Of a stretch of DNA of 64,000 nucleotides, positions 35,467 to 44,709 are shown in pieces. The notes beneath the pieces were generated by a model. The model was given only the letters and a program-made list of their open reading frames with translations. It was not told where the DNA came from and did not search any database. Made by a program: the position numbers and the translations under genes. This DNA comes from CAZAPO01 sp044841755 (GTDB lineage Bacteria > Bacteroidota > Bacteroidia > Flavobacteriales > Flavobacteriaceae), in the NCBI GenBank assembly GCA_044841755.1, contig JAXOFM010000002.1, forward strand, positions 434,001 to 498,000, given 5' to 3'. The stretch's first letter is position 1, and every line of letters starts with the position of its first letter.

Positions 35467-35552
35467 TAATAATTTGATTTTTATCAAATATAAAGATTTG
35501 GATCTTTAAGGGTAAAGAATAAACTTTTAATTAATTAACAGTATTATAATTT

Positions 35553-37280
35553 TTATTTAATGGAGGTTGTCACCTTCATATCTGCATCTTTCCAAGCTTT
35601 ATCGAACTCTACTTTAATTGTGTTGGCTTCATCCACTTTGTCTTGAGCCATAAGAGCATTGTGAAGTCCTATTAACGACCAGCCATTTTGTCTTAATACT
35701 TTTAAATCTTCTCGATAAATCTGTTCTGCGGCTTCATATTTCTTAGCTTCCATTAAGATATGTCCTAAGTTTTGTCTTGGTGGAATATGCCACGCAGAAG
35801 GTTCGTTGTAAGTTAGATTATCTTCAATTTCAACAGCTTTTCTAAGATGCTCTATGGCTGTATCAACATTATTATTGGCAAATGCATATTCACCAGATAC
35901 AATTTCATAAGCTAATTCAGCAATCATTGTTCCTGGATCAAAACCAGTAGCCATATTTGTTTCCATATCAGGATCGGTAATATAACTTTGAATAGCGTCA
36001 AGTTCCTCCTTGGCTTCCTTTAAATTGTTCTTTTTTATAAATGCTATTCCTCTTGAATAATGCCAAATGAGTTTTAAATGTTTGATGTCATCATTAGGTT
36101 TTGGATAGGTTAATATATCATTCCATTTACCAAACCTTGTGTATGCCAATAATGGAGTAGCAGCAAAATTTTGTAAAAAATGCATTTCTTTCATTTCTCC
36201 AACAGGAACTTTCTCTGCTGTTTTCTTTGCTGCATCAATGGCTATGTCACTTGCTCCCAATAAGCTTGCTGCAGACCATAAAAAATGAATATTATGAGGA
36301 TAATATCCAAGAGGATACATTCCTTGTGCATAGCATTGTGAAATATAATCTTCGTCGGCTAGAATTGCTTTTTGATTGGCCTCTACGGCATCTTTATATC
36401 TTCCAACTCTAATATAAATATGAGAAGGCATATGAACCAAATGACCTGCGGAAGGCATCAACTCACCCAATCTGTCAGCTGATGGAACACCAAGGTCTGG
36501 TTTTGGTAACTCAACCATGTGAATATAATAATGATGTGCTCCAGGGTTATCAGGATCAATTTCTATCGCTTTTTCCAGAGCAGCTTTTGCTTCAGTAATA
36601 TCTGGTTGTGGATTTCCTTCTTTATTCCAATAATTCCAAGGTGTTGTATTCATTATAGAAGCAGCGTATAGAGTCTGAATATTAGCATCGTCTGGATATT
36701 TCTTCACCACTTTTTCCATAGCTTTCATATAAGCTATATTTAATTCAGCAACATCTTTACTCAAATCTGTTGAGTATCTATGAGATAATGCTTCAATTAA
36801 ATCACGCTCTTTTTGTGTCGCAGTATTTAATGAATTAGTCGCCTTTTTAATGGCATCATTATAACTTTTCTTTCTTTCATCATCTGGAAGCGGATCATTA
36901 ATATTTGGTCCTAAGGCATAAGCTTGTCCCCAAAATGCCATAGCAGCTGTAGGATCAAGTCTGGAAGCTTCTAAAAAAGATCTATGTGCTTCAGCATGAT
37001 TAAATGCATAGGTAAGACGTAACCCTTGGTTGAAAAATTGTTGAGCTTTGGCACTCTTTGTACTGATCTCATAGGTTAGATTCCCCAAATTTTCAAATAA
37101 AGGAGAAATCTGTTTTGTACTGTCTATTTCTTCAAGTAAGAATTTAGCAGGAGTACATTTAATATAGCTAGTAACTAGTTTGGGTGTTGTTTCTAATTCG
37201 TTATTGGAAATATTTATAACAAAAAGAAATAAAGCGATTAGTGCGATTCCTGAAAGGAGTATACTCAATCTTGTATTCAT
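35553..37280 (-). CDS. membrane-anchored TPR protein
   Basis: This 575-residue protein has one N-terminal transmembrane segment (residues 8-25). The rest is largely helical with TPR-like repeats, for example QFFNQGLRLTYAFNHAEAHRSFLEASRLDPTAAMAFWGQAYALG near residue 85 and KYEAAEQIYREDLKVLRQNGW near the end. The extracytoplasmic part may bind other proteins. I do not recognise a specific partner or enzyme. The gene is followed 65 bases later by rmuC on the same strand, with no terminator seen between them. Confidence 0.85.
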   Translation of the reverse strand: MNTRLSILLSGIALIALFLFVINISNNELETTPKLVTSYIKCTPAKFLLEEIDSTKQISPLFENLGNLTYEISTKSAKAQQFFNQGLRLTYAFNHAEAHRSFLEASRLDPTAAMAFWGQAYALGPNINDPLPDDERKKSYNDAIKKATNSLNTATQKERDLIEALSHRYSTDLSKDVAELNIAYMKAMEKVVKKYPDDANIQTLYAASIMNTTPWNYWNKEGNPQPDITEAKAALEKAIEIDPDNPGAHHYYIHMVELPKPDLGVPSADRLGELMPSAGHLVHMPSHIYIRVGRYKDAVEANQKAILADEDYISQCYAQGMYPLGYYPHNIHFLWSAASLLGASDIAIDAAKKTAEKVPVGEMKEMHFLQNFAATPLLAYTRFGKWNDILTYPKPNDDIKHLKLIWHYSRGIAFIKKNNLKEAKEELDAIQSYITDPDMETNMATGFDPGTMIAELAYEIVSGEYAFANNNVDTAIEHLRKAVEIEDNLTYNEPSAWHIPPRQNLGHILMEAKKYEAAEQIYREDLKVLRQNGWSLIGLHNALMAQDKVDEANTIKVEFDKAWKDADMKVTTSIK

Positions 37281-37394
37281 AATTGAAATTTTTTATGCTG
37301 TGGTACAAACAAAGAAACTAAACCATGTAAGATAAAAGGGGAATACGCTGATTTTGAAAATCATTTGAATTTACGGATTTTTTTCAAAAGGAAA

Positions 37395-38189
37395 TTATTT
37401 CTTTACTCTGAAACTTCCTGTCTGATCGTCAAAAATTATTAAGTCTTCTGGGAAAAGCTCTTTAAAAACTCCTTTGTTTATGAGATTGCAAGGTTCATCT
37501 GAAATTACATTGTTCTCTGTCATAATAATGAGCTTATCACATAACTGAATGGAAAGGTCAATTTCATGAGACGAGAATAGTATCGTTTTGTTATATTCTT
37601 TTGCCAGCTTTTGCAACAGTTTTAAAATGTAAGCTTTATGATAGATATCCAGATGTGTTGTAGGTTCGTCTAGTATGATTAAATTAGTGTTTTGAGCAAG
37701 CGCTCTTGCTATCATTACTTTTTGTAATTGACCGTCACTTAGTTCAAAGCATTTTTTGTTCTTTATTTCAACCAAATTGGTTTGTTGAAGCGCATTGTTA
37801 ATAACCTCAAGATCTGTTTTGGTTAAGCTACCAACCCAATTAGTATAGGGTTGTCTACCTAAACCTATTAATTCAAAAACGGAGAGGTTTTTTGAGGTAA
37901 CAGTGTCAGTGAGAACTAAGCTCAATACCTTTGCTAGTTCTATATTTGAGTATTTATCTAAGGGTTTTCCATTAATTTCAATTTCACCATTAAGCTTTGG
38001 TTGTACTTTGGTTAAAGTTCTAAGCAATGTAGATTTTCCTATCCCATTAGCACCAATAAGTCCGACAAGCTCTCCAGAATTCAATTCAATATTAATATTA
38101 GATGCAATAGTGATCCTATCTTTTCGGTTGATATAACCAATAGAAAGATCTTTTGTGTTTAGTATGATATTTTGATTCTTTTTATCCAA
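37395..38189 (-). CDS. btuD: vitamin B12/iron-chelate ABC importer, ATPase
   Basis: This 264-residue ATPase belongs to the FecE/BtuD group. It shows Walker A GANGIGKST, a signature ELSDGQLQKVMIARALA, Walker B LIILDEPTTHLD, and the H-loop SSHEIDLS. Together with the FecCD-type permease (2-base gap) and the substrate-binding lipoprotein it forms a complete importer. The siderophore-versus-B12 question is settled by the divergent neighbour, a TonB receptor under a cobalamin riboswitch, so I call B12. The importer itself has no riboswitch. Confidence 0.85.
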   Translation of the reverse strand: MDKKNQNIILNTKDLSIGYINRKDRITIASNINIELNSGELVGLIGANGIGKSTLLRTLTKVQPKLNGEIEINGKPLDKYSNIELAKVLSLVLTDTVTSKNLSVFELIGLGRQPYTNWVGSLTKTDLEVINNALQQTNLVEIKNKKCFELSDGQLQKVMIARALAQNTNLIILDEPTTHLDIYHKAYILKLLQKLAKEYNKTILFSSHEIDLSIQLCDKLIIMTENNVISDEPCNLINKGVFKELFPEDLIIFDDQTGSFRVKK

Positions 38190-38191
38190 TT

Positions 38192-39223
38192 TTAAAACAC
38201 CATTTTTCGTTTTCTAACTAATAACCAAATAACAACGGGAGCACCTATTAACGATGTTATTGCATTAATTGGTAGGGTATAATCGCTCATAGGTAATTGG
38301 GCAATGCTATCACATATAAGCATGATAATTGCGCCAAAAATAAAAACTGCTGGAATTAATAATTTATGATTTGAAGTATTAAAAATTTGCCTGGTCATAT
38401 GCGGAATTGCCAGACCAACAAAAGCAATTGGTCCAGCAAAAGCTGTAATAGTTCCAGCTAACAAGCTAGTTGCAATGATTATAAGCATTCTACTCCGCCT
38501 AATATTTAGTCCTAAACTTTTAGCATAGTTTTCGCCCAACAATAAAGTATTTAGAGCCTTTATAGTAAAGATGCTCAGCAGTATTCCAAAAGAACACACA
38601 ACAAAAAGTACAAATAATTCATTCCAGCTTAAGTTACCTAAACTTCCAAATCCCCAAAAAATGTATTGTTGTAGTTGTTCTGCAGTAGCGAAGTAAGCTA
38701 ATACACTAACTATAGCTGCAGTTATGCTAGCAAACATTAGTCCTATAATTAAAATTGCCATGGTATCTCTTACTTTAACTGATACTAACATTACGATTAA
38801 TAACACAAGGAAACTTCCTAAGCTTGCCGCAATTACCAAACTCCATTTTGAAGTTAGAGCTAAGGCCATAGAACCTGAAAATAATGATGCTCCCATAATG
38901 GCAAAAGCCACTCCTAAACTTGCGCCAGAACTTATTCCCAGTACAAAAGGACCAGCTAACGGATTTCTAAAAAGTGTTTGCATTAATAGTCCAGAGATTC
39001 CTAATCCAGATCCAACTAAAATAGAAGTGAATGCCTTTGGGAGTCTATAATTTTGAATGATGTAACTCCAGTTTTCATTTTCAATGGTATTACCTATAAG
39101 CGCATTAAATACATCCTTCAAAGGAATAGCAACAGATCCAACACTTAAATTAATGAGGAAGAAGACAATAAGTACTATTGTTAAAAGAATAAATGACAGT
39201 TTATATGATCGAATACTTCCCAA
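38192..39223 (-). CDS. btuC: vitamin B12/iron-chelate ABC importer, permease
   Basis: This 343-residue FecCD-family permease has about ten membrane helices. The coupling and transport regions are recognisable in GSGLGISGLLMQTLFRNPLAGPFVLGISSGASLG and the C-terminal GLAIPHMTRQIFNTSNHKLLIP. In this family two copies pair with an ATPase dimer. The start is one base after the stop of the binding-protein gene, and the stop is two bases before btuD. Confidence 0.87.
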   Translation of the reverse strand: MGSIRSYKLSFILLTIVLIVFFLINLSVGSVAIPLKDVFNALIGNTIENENWSYIIQNYRLPKAFTSILVGSGLGISGLLMQTLFRNPLAGPFVLGISSGASLGVAFAIMGASLFSGSMALALTSKWSLVIAASLGSFLVLLIVMLVSVKVRDTMAILIIGLMFASITAAIVSVLAYFATAEQLQQYIFWGFGSLGNLSWNELFVLFVVCSFGILLSIFTIKALNTLLLGENYAKSLGLNIRRSRMLIIIATSLLAGTITAFAGPIAFVGLAIPHMTRQIFNTSNHKLLIPAVFIFGAIIMLICDSIAQLPMSDYTLPINAITSLIGAPVVIWLLVRKRKMVF

Positions 39224-39224
39224 A

Positions 39225-40313
39225 CTACTCTAAAGGTTTAAAAAAGTACGGATTATAATTTGGAAGCAGATCAGGATGACAGATTTTAATAATATCTTTC
39301 AAAACCAAATCAGGTCTGGCTGTTCCCATTTCGTAATATAAAACACCTCCTTTAGCGCCAACAGTATTTGAGAACGAAAATACTTGTTTGTTTTTATATG
39401 CATCAAAAGAGGTATAATGTTGATTGGCATTTTTAAGAGCTTCAAGACTTTTGTAATATGAAGGGCTTAACCAAATATTAGCATCTTGTGCTTTGTCAAA
39501 AACAGTCTCAAAGCTTAATGCAAGACTTCCTTTTTCTGAGGTGTCTTGCCACAAATAATTGACATTAGCATCCTTTAAGAATTGGGCTTCAGGACTGGTA
39601 CCACTAGGTAGATACCAAACATCTTTATGCAATGCTCCACTTAATATTGTTGGTTTCTGCTGAGCACCTTTTGCCAATTGTTTAGCTTCAAGATAATCTT
39701 TTTCAATAGCATTGAAAATAGAATCTGCTTCTTGTTCTTTATTGAATAAAACACCAAAAAATTTAATCCACTCAGCTTTTGCTAAAGGCGAATTTTCTAC
39801 CCAATCCCCATTATAAATTACTTTAATGCCAGATTTTTCGATGGTACTAAAGGTTTTATTAGTTCCATCAATACCAAAACCAATAACAATGTCAGGTTGT
39901 AGCTCTAACAATACTTCGGTGTTTATTCCTTCATTTTTACCTAATTCACGAACTAACCCATCATCAATTCTTTTTCTTGTGTTATCTGATGAGATATAAT
40001 CACTCCCTGGAAATCCAACAAGTGCATCTTCAACACCAAGCAGTTCTAAAGCTGGAATGTGCGTAGTAGAAGTAACAACGATTTTGCTTATAGGTAAATC
40101 ACTTTTATTAAAAGTATGGCTATAGGTTTTTTCAGAATTTGGCCATGGATTTTTTATTTCTATCGTTTTTGAACTTTCTGTGCTTGCAATACTAAAACCT
40201 TTTGCATACTTAGGTTTAGTGCTGATTAAGTTTTCATTTTCTAAACCTTTTTTCTTTTTTTCTGAGCAAGAAAATGAGATGATAAGAAATATATAAAGTG
40301 CTAGCTTTTTCAA
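39225..40313 (-). CDS. btuF: vitamin B12/iron-chelate ABC importer, substrate-binding lipoprotein
   Basis: This 362-residue lipoprotein has the lipobox MKKLALYIFLIISFSC (Cys16). The BtuF/FepB-type binding fold is visible in ISKIVVTSTTHIPALELLGVEDALVGFPG and LLELQPDIVIGFGIDG. It would capture B12 in the periplasm and hand it to BtuC. It is the first gene of the btuFCD operon, starting 82 bases to the left of the riboswitch. A minus-strand -7 element TACTTTTG (40338-40331) lies just upstream. Confidence 0.84.
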   Translation of the reverse strand: MKKLALYIFLIISFSCSEKKKKGLENENLISTKPKYAKGFSIASTESSKTIEIKNPWPNSEKTYSHTFNKSDLPISKIVVTSTTHIPALELLGVEDALVGFPGSDYISSDNTRKRIDDGLVRELGKNEGINTEVLLELQPDIVIGFGIDGTNKTFSTIEKSGIKVIYNGDWVENSPLAKAEWIKFFGVLFNKEQEADSIFNAIEKDYLEAKQLAKGAQQKPTILSGALHKDVWYLPSGTSPEAQFLKDANVNYLWQDTSEKGSLALSFETVFDKAQDANIWLSPSYYKSLEALKNANQHYTSFDAYKNKQVFSFSNTVGAKGGVLYYEMGTARPDLVLKDIIKICHPDLLPNYNPYFFKPLE

Positions 40314-40330
40314 GATTTATAATTTGAACT

Positions 40331-40338
40331 CAAAAGTA
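40331..40338 (-). promoter_or_regulatory. predicted -7 element of the btuFCD promoter
   Basis: TACTTTTG on the minus strand, 17 bases before the btuF start, is a perfect -7 match. There is no TTTG at the -33 position, so confidence is low. Confidence 0.3.
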
Positions 40339-40394
40339 AATATTATTTGAACATTTTCTTAAATAGTCAGATTCAAATTGATTAATTTCGCACT

Positions 40395-40560
40395 GAATTT
40401 TGGTTCTGCTCATTTATATGAACAGATTAAAAGGGAATCTGGTGCAAATCCAGAGCTGTTCCCGCAACTGTAAGCTAGAAAGCTTTATGCAAACTTCAAG
40501 TCACTGGAAAATTCTGGGAAGACGTGCATAAAGACGCAAGTCAGGAGACCTGCCAAATTC
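40395..40560 (+). promoter_or_regulatory. cobalamin riboswitch
   Basis: The conserved core reads GGGAATCTGGTGCAAATCCAG, split by a loop from GCTGTTCCCGCAACTGTAAG, and the B12 box is AAGTCAGGAGACCTGCC (40538-40554). The closing helix P1 pairs GAATTTTGG at 40395 with CCAAATTC at 40553-40560. Downstream, before the start codon at 40637, a small hairpin ATGCAT...ATGCAT could be part of the expression platform. Binding of adenosyl- or methylcobalamin should shut off the TonB receptor gene. The rest of the 323-bp gap between btuF and the receptor holds only the btuF promoter region and this platform. Confidence 0.97.
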
Positions 40561-40636
40561 AAAACAATTTGTCAAACTTTCGGGATAAAAGTTTTGATGC
40601 ATGAATGCATACTATTCCGAGTAATTTTTTATTTAA

Positions 40637-42562
40637 ATGAATGCAAAAAAAATTGCGTTAGGTGCTTTTTTAGCACTAACATCGACTGTAACTTTTTCAC
40701 AGGATGAAGAAATCAAACAACAAAAATTAGACGAAATAGTCGTCACTGGATCTAGGTTTGAGATTAAAAAAGAAGATTCAGGTAAGGTAATCACGAAGAT
40801 CAATCAAGAAGAACTTCAAAGAATGCCGGGAAAGTCTGTAGCTGAAATTATTAATGCTACTGTTGGTCTTGAAATTAATGGAACTAAAAGTAACGCTGGA
40901 CAAAATCTTAGTTATTTTGTTAGAGGTGGTAGAAATCGTCAGGTAGTAATATTAGTTGACGGTATTGCTCTTACAGATGCTTCACAAATTGCTAATGATT
41001 ATGATCTTAGACTGTTACATGCAGATCAAGTGGAATCGATAGAGATTCTTAAGGGAGCTTCAAGCACATTGTATGGCTCTGGAGCTGCAACAGCTGTAAT
41101 AAATATTAAGTTAAAGGAAAGCAGTAAAGATATATTTAAAGCTAACTTTAGAAGTGTTTTAGGAAGTAATCAGACTAGTGATGATAATGGTTATGGTTTA
41201 GAATCATTTCAAAATAGTGTTTCATTTAGCGGAAGCTTGGATAAACTAAGCTATTTAATGAGCTTTGGAAATACTTATTCTGATGGATTTTCTGCTATAG
41301 CAGACGGAACAGAAAAGGATGCTTACAATGCAATTAACACCAATCTTAAAATTGGATATCGTTTTTCTGATAAATTCAATTTAACATTATATGGTGGACA
41401 CGATAAGTTTAAAGCTGAGTTCGATGATAGCTTTAGTTTTACAGATGCTGATAATTTATTGACAAGTGAACAACAAAGAGTGGGACTAAGTTCAAAATTT
41501 GAATACAACAATGGTAGCTTGAACGTTAATGCAACTTATAATGATATTGAAAGAGATACTGAGTCAGGTTTCCCTTCACTTTTTACATCAAATAGCTACG
41601 CATTTGACATTTTTAATAAGTACAACTTTAACAACAAGTTTTATACAGTTCTAGGAGTAAATTATAAGAAAAGTGAAATGGAGAGTTATTCGGTTCCGTT
41701 TGGTGAGACAGAACTTTCAAAGAGTATTGATGGAGAAATTGCATCTTTTGAAATCATAGATCCTTATTTAAATTTAGTTTATATATCTGATTTTGGACTG
41801 AGTATTAATTCTGGATTACGTCTAAATAATCATAGTGAATATGGCTCACATTTGGTGTATAGTATAAATCCGTCATTTAAAGAAGATACTTCTTTTGGTT
41901 ATTTAAAAGGGCTTGCTAGTTTTAGCACTGCATACATAACTCCATCACTGTTTCAGTTGTTTGAACCAACTTATGGAAGCGCTGAACTTGAACCAGAAGA
42001 AAACGAAACTTTAGAATTTGGAGTAGAGCTTGGGTTCAATAAAAAAGCAACGATAAGTGCAGTTTATTTTAACAGGAAAGAAACCAATTTTATTGACTTT
42101 GTAGATTTAGGAGGTTTTGTGTTTCAGTACAGGAATATAAATGAAAGCTTTACAGCTAGCGGATTGGAGCTTGTGGTTGATTATAAAGTTTCACAAAAAT
42201 TGAGAGCTCAATTAAATGGTACGTATACTAAAGTAGAGGAGGATTTAGATTTACGAATTCCAGAAATAAAAGTGAATGCAAAATTAGATTACAGCTTTAA
42301 TGAGAGTACGTTCGCGAGTCTTTCTTATCAGTTTAATGACGAACGTAATGATGCTTTTTATAATTCGTCAACGTTTATGACTGAAGATGTTGTTTTAGAT
42401 AGCTATAGCTTATTAGATTTATACGTAAGTCATACTGTTTTGAAAAATAAGATGACCCTTTTTGCAAATATCACGAATCTCTTAAATGCAGAGTTTCAAG
42501 AATTATATGGCTACGCAACAAAAGGAAGAAACTTTAATATTGGATTTAGTTTAAGTTTATAA
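40637..42562 (+). CDS. btuB: TonB-dependent vitamin B12 receptor
   Basis: This 641-residue outer-membrane transporter has a signal peptide (ending TFSQ). The TonB box region is near KLDEIVVTGSRF, the plug domain runs from about residue 50 to 160 (MPGKSVAEIINATVGLEING, FVRGGRNRQVVILVDGI, SIEILKGASSTLYGSGA), and the C-terminal 22-strand barrel ends in FNIGFSLSL. It lacks the carboxypeptidase-like domain of SusC proteins, so it is the classical BtuB type. Control by the cobalamin riboswitch and the divergent btuFCD genes define the ligand. A strong terminator follows. Confidence 0.92.
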   Translation: MNAKKIALGAFLALTSTVTFSQDEEIKQQKLDEIVVTGSRFEIKKEDSGKVITKINQEELQRMPGKSVAEIINATVGLEINGTKSNAGQNLSYFVRGGRNRQVVILVDGIALTDASQIANDYDLRLLHADQVESIEILKGASSTLYGSGAATAVINIKLKESSKDIFKANFRSVLGSNQTSDDNGYGLESFQNSVSFSGSLDKLSYLMSFGNTYSDGFSAIADGTEKDAYNAINTNLKIGYRFSDKFNLTLYGGHDKFKAEFDDSFSFTDADNLLTSEQQRVGLSSKFEYNNGSLNVNATYNDIERDTESGFPSLFTSNSYAFDIFNKYNFNNKFYTVLGVNYKKSEMESYSVPFGETELSKSIDGEIASFEIIDPYLNLVYISDFGLSINSGLRLNNHSEYGSHLVYSINPSFKEDTSFGYLKGLASFSTAYITPSLFQLFEPTYGSAELEPEENETLEFGVELGFNKKATISAVYFNRKETNFIDFVDLGGFVFQYRNINESFTASGLELVVDYKVSQKLRAQLNGTYTKVEEDLDLRIPEIKVNAKLDYSFNESTFASLSYQFNDERNDAFYNSSTFMTEDVVLDSYSLLDLYVSHTVLKNKMTLFANITNLLNAEFQELYGYATKGRNFNIGFSLSL

Positions 42563-42563
42563 T

Positions 42564-42592
42564 AAAAAAAGCCGCTTTAAGCGGCTTTTTTT
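42564..42592. terminator. bidirectional terminator
   Basis: AAAAAAAGCCGCTT and AAGCGGCTTTTTTT form a long near-perfect palindrome. It ends btuB on the plus strand and the S41 peptidase on the minus strand. Confidence 0.93.
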
Positions 42593-44054
42593 ATTGTTCT
42601 ATATTTTTTTTGAAAGTTTCTATCATGTAAGGTTCCAGATACATAATGTCTTCTGTTGGACCGACCATAAAATTTTGTCCAACAATTTCTGGAACTTCAA
42701 TTTTAGGAAATGAAATTCTTCCGTTTGCTTGAATATCTGCCAAAGCTAAAGCTAGCAAAGGTTCGTTAACATCACCTAAGACTCCCATGTTTCCTGGATT
42801 TTCTCTAAGATCAAAACTTGGAGTTGGCATCATACCATTTGAAGGTACTTCTTCAGATGACTTATTTAAAGTAATAGCAACTAAAGGCTGCATAGCATAT
42901 GTATGATTCGGATTAGCTCCTTCACGCTGCAAATTTTGTGAATCATAAATGGTTATAGAAGCTTGTGATTTTCCTTCGGTGTTGTCCCCAATATGCACAA
43001 CATCAATATATGCTTTTAAACTGTTTATCATCATTTCACTTGCTGAAGCAGAAGCGCCTGTTGCAATAATATAAACCTTATCAAGATTTAAACTATTAAT
43101 AGCTGTGCCGTCTTCTAATTGATTATCAAAATCAACATCAAAATTGTTTGAAGACAGATCACTATTATAAACTAGCTTAGCAAATACTTGACTGTTAAAT
43201 TGTCCTGTAACCATACTTCCTAAATACGACGCGCTTCTAACAGAGCCTCCAGGGTTGTACCTTAAATCTATTACAAGGTGATCTATATTGCTTCCGGAAA
43301 AAGTAGCAAAAGCTGTATTCAACTGACTGTCAAAATCGGCAGTAAAGCCATTGTACATTAGGTATCCTACTTTTTTAGCCCCAACATCAATAATTTCTGT
43401 TCTAAACACGGGGTTTTCCGTATAGGTTTCTCTAGTCATTACTATTGTTTGACCATTTGACGTAATAATATCATCATTTAGGTTTGTTGGTGTTCCATTG
43501 TCATCATAATCAGCAAAGCTAACAGTATACGAATCCTGACCAAATAATTGTGAGAAATTAGAATTTGTAATAGTTGTTCCATCAACTTCTGTTATGACAT
43601 CACCACGTATTAAGCCTTGGTTGTCAGCATTACTATTAGGTAATACGAGTCTAACTACCCCAAAAAGATCTGTTGCACTTCCTGGAACTGGATATAAATT
43701 CATTTCAAATCCAGAACGTTTACTAGTTCCACTAAACTGTTGCTCTAAAGCAATATAATCATCTACAATCCAGCTAAAGCGATCAACAGTTTGTCTTTGA
43801 TAGATTAAACTTTCAAAAAGCTGCTCTGGAGTACTGAAAGAATTCAAATAATCGGCATATTCTTCATTTGAAGAGAACCTGTCATCAGCTAAGTTGGCAA
43901 TATTATCCTTGTATAAATAGACAGCGTTCATGCCTTTCCATACAAAATCATTTATTTCATTAGCTGAAACGGCATTATCGTCATTATCTTCAAAACAGCT
44001 GACAGCCAATAACGGAATGATTAATAGGAGTAAGGTTTTCTTAGAAAATTTCAT
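42591..44054 (-). CDS. S41 family C-terminal-processing-type peptidase, lipoprotein
   Basis: This 487-residue lipoprotein has the lipobox LLAVSC (Cys20). A PDZ-like domain is suggested around residues 125-200 (RLVLPNSNADNQGLIRGDVITEVDGT). The S41 catalytic domain contains DHLVIDLRYNPGGSVRSA, the serine in TGASASASEMMINSLKAY and the lysine in NTEGKSQASI; Ser and Lys form the dyad. Bacteroidota have many such outer-membrane lipoprotein proteases, and the substrate is unknown. It is transcribed divergently from the ECF sigma gene. Confidence 0.9.
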   Translation of the reverse strand: MKFSKKTLLLLIIPLLAVSCFEDNDDNAVSANEINDFVWKGMNAVYLYKDNIANLADDRFSSNEEYADYLNSFSTPEQLFESLIYQRQTVDRFSWIVDDYIALEQQFSGTSKRSGFEMNLYPVPGSATDLFGVVRLVLPNSNADNQGLIRGDVITEVDGTTITNSNFSQLFGQDSYTVSFADYDDNGTPTNLNDDIITSNGQTIVMTRETYTENPVFRTEIIDVGAKKVGYLMYNGFTADFDSQLNTAFATFSGSNIDHLVIDLRYNPGGSVRSASYLGSMVTGQFNSQVFAKLVYNSDLSSNNFDVDFDNQLEDGTAINSLNLDKVYIIATGASASASEMMINSLKAYIDVVHIGDNTEGKSQASITIYDSQNLQREGANPNHTYAMQPLVAITLNKSSEEVPSNGMMPTPSFDLRENPGNMGVLGDVNEPLLALALADIQANGRISFPKIEVPEIVGQNFMVGPTEDIMYLEPYMIETFKKNIEQ

Positions 44055-44127
44055 AGCATTGTTAATTTCTTTTTTAAACTTTAAATTTAACTACAATATT
44101 GTAAAAATAAAATATTTTCGAAGTTGA

Positions 44128-44153
44128 TGTAACAAATTCTAAGATACATCGTC
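44128..44153 (+). promoter_or_regulatory. candidate ECF sigma autoregulatory promoter
   Basis: TGTAAC (44128-44133), part of TGTAACAAA, is followed by 16 bases and CGTC (44150-44153). An AAC-type -35 element with a CGTC -10 element at this spacing is the usual form of self-recognised ECF promoters. The motif lies 47 bases before the sigma start. Confidence 0.5.
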
Positions 44154-44199
44154 GTAATGTCAAATAGTCGTAATAAGGCTGTTTAACTAACCACAAAAA

Positions 44200-44709
44200 A
44201 TGACACAGGCTGAGTTTTTAAACATAGTAATGCCTTTTAAGGATAAAGTATTTCGTTTGGCAAAACGTTTATTGGTTTCGCAAGAGGAAGCTGAAGATGC
44301 TACACAGGAAATTTTATTAAAGCTGTGGAACAACAGACAAAAGATAAGCGAATACAAGAATGTTGAAGCATTTTCAATGACTATGACCAAAAACTTTTGT
44401 TTGGATAAACTAAAATCTAAGCACGCTCAAAATTTAAAGATTGTGCATAGTAATTATCAAGACAAGAATGTGTCATTGCAAAAACAGGTAGAGTTAAATG
44501 ATAGTGTGAGTTGGGTATCAAAAATTATGCAAGAACTCCCTGAGCAACAAAAAATAATAATGCAATTAAGAGATATAGAGCAATACGATTTTGATGAGAT
44601 AGCCAAAATGCTAGATATGAATCCAACAGCAGTTAGAGTTGCCTTATCAAGAGCGAGAAAAACATTAAGAGATAAATTAACAAAAACACATAGTTATGGT
44701 GTTAAATAG
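44200..44709 (+). CDS. ECF-type RNA polymerase sigma factor
   Basis: This 169-residue sigma-70 factor has regions 2 and 4 only. Region 2 reads SQEEAEDATQEILLKLWNNRQKI, and region 4 reads LPEQQKIIMQLRDIEQYDFDEIAKMLDMNPTAVRVALSRARKTLRDKL. The stop overlaps the next gene by 14 bases, a sign of translational coupling with the membrane partner. It heads a four-gene operon (sigma, anti-sigma, two DUF4252 proteins) characteristic of Flavobacteriaceae. A candidate ECF-type promoter is directly upstream. Confidence 0.9.
   Translation: MTQAEFLNIVMPFKDKVFRLAKRLLVSQEEAEDATQEILLKLWNNRQKISEYKNVEAFSMTMTKNFCLDKLKSKHAQNLKIVHSNYQDKNVSLQKQVELNDSVSWVSKIMQELPEQQKIIMQLRDIEQYDFDEIAKMLDMNPTAVRVALSRARKTLRDKLTKTHSYGVK

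Noticed and set aside
40441..40500. tRNA-like TψC arm (GCAAATCC)
   Set aside because: The bases belong to the conserved cobalamin riboswitch core, and no acceptor or anticodon arms are present.
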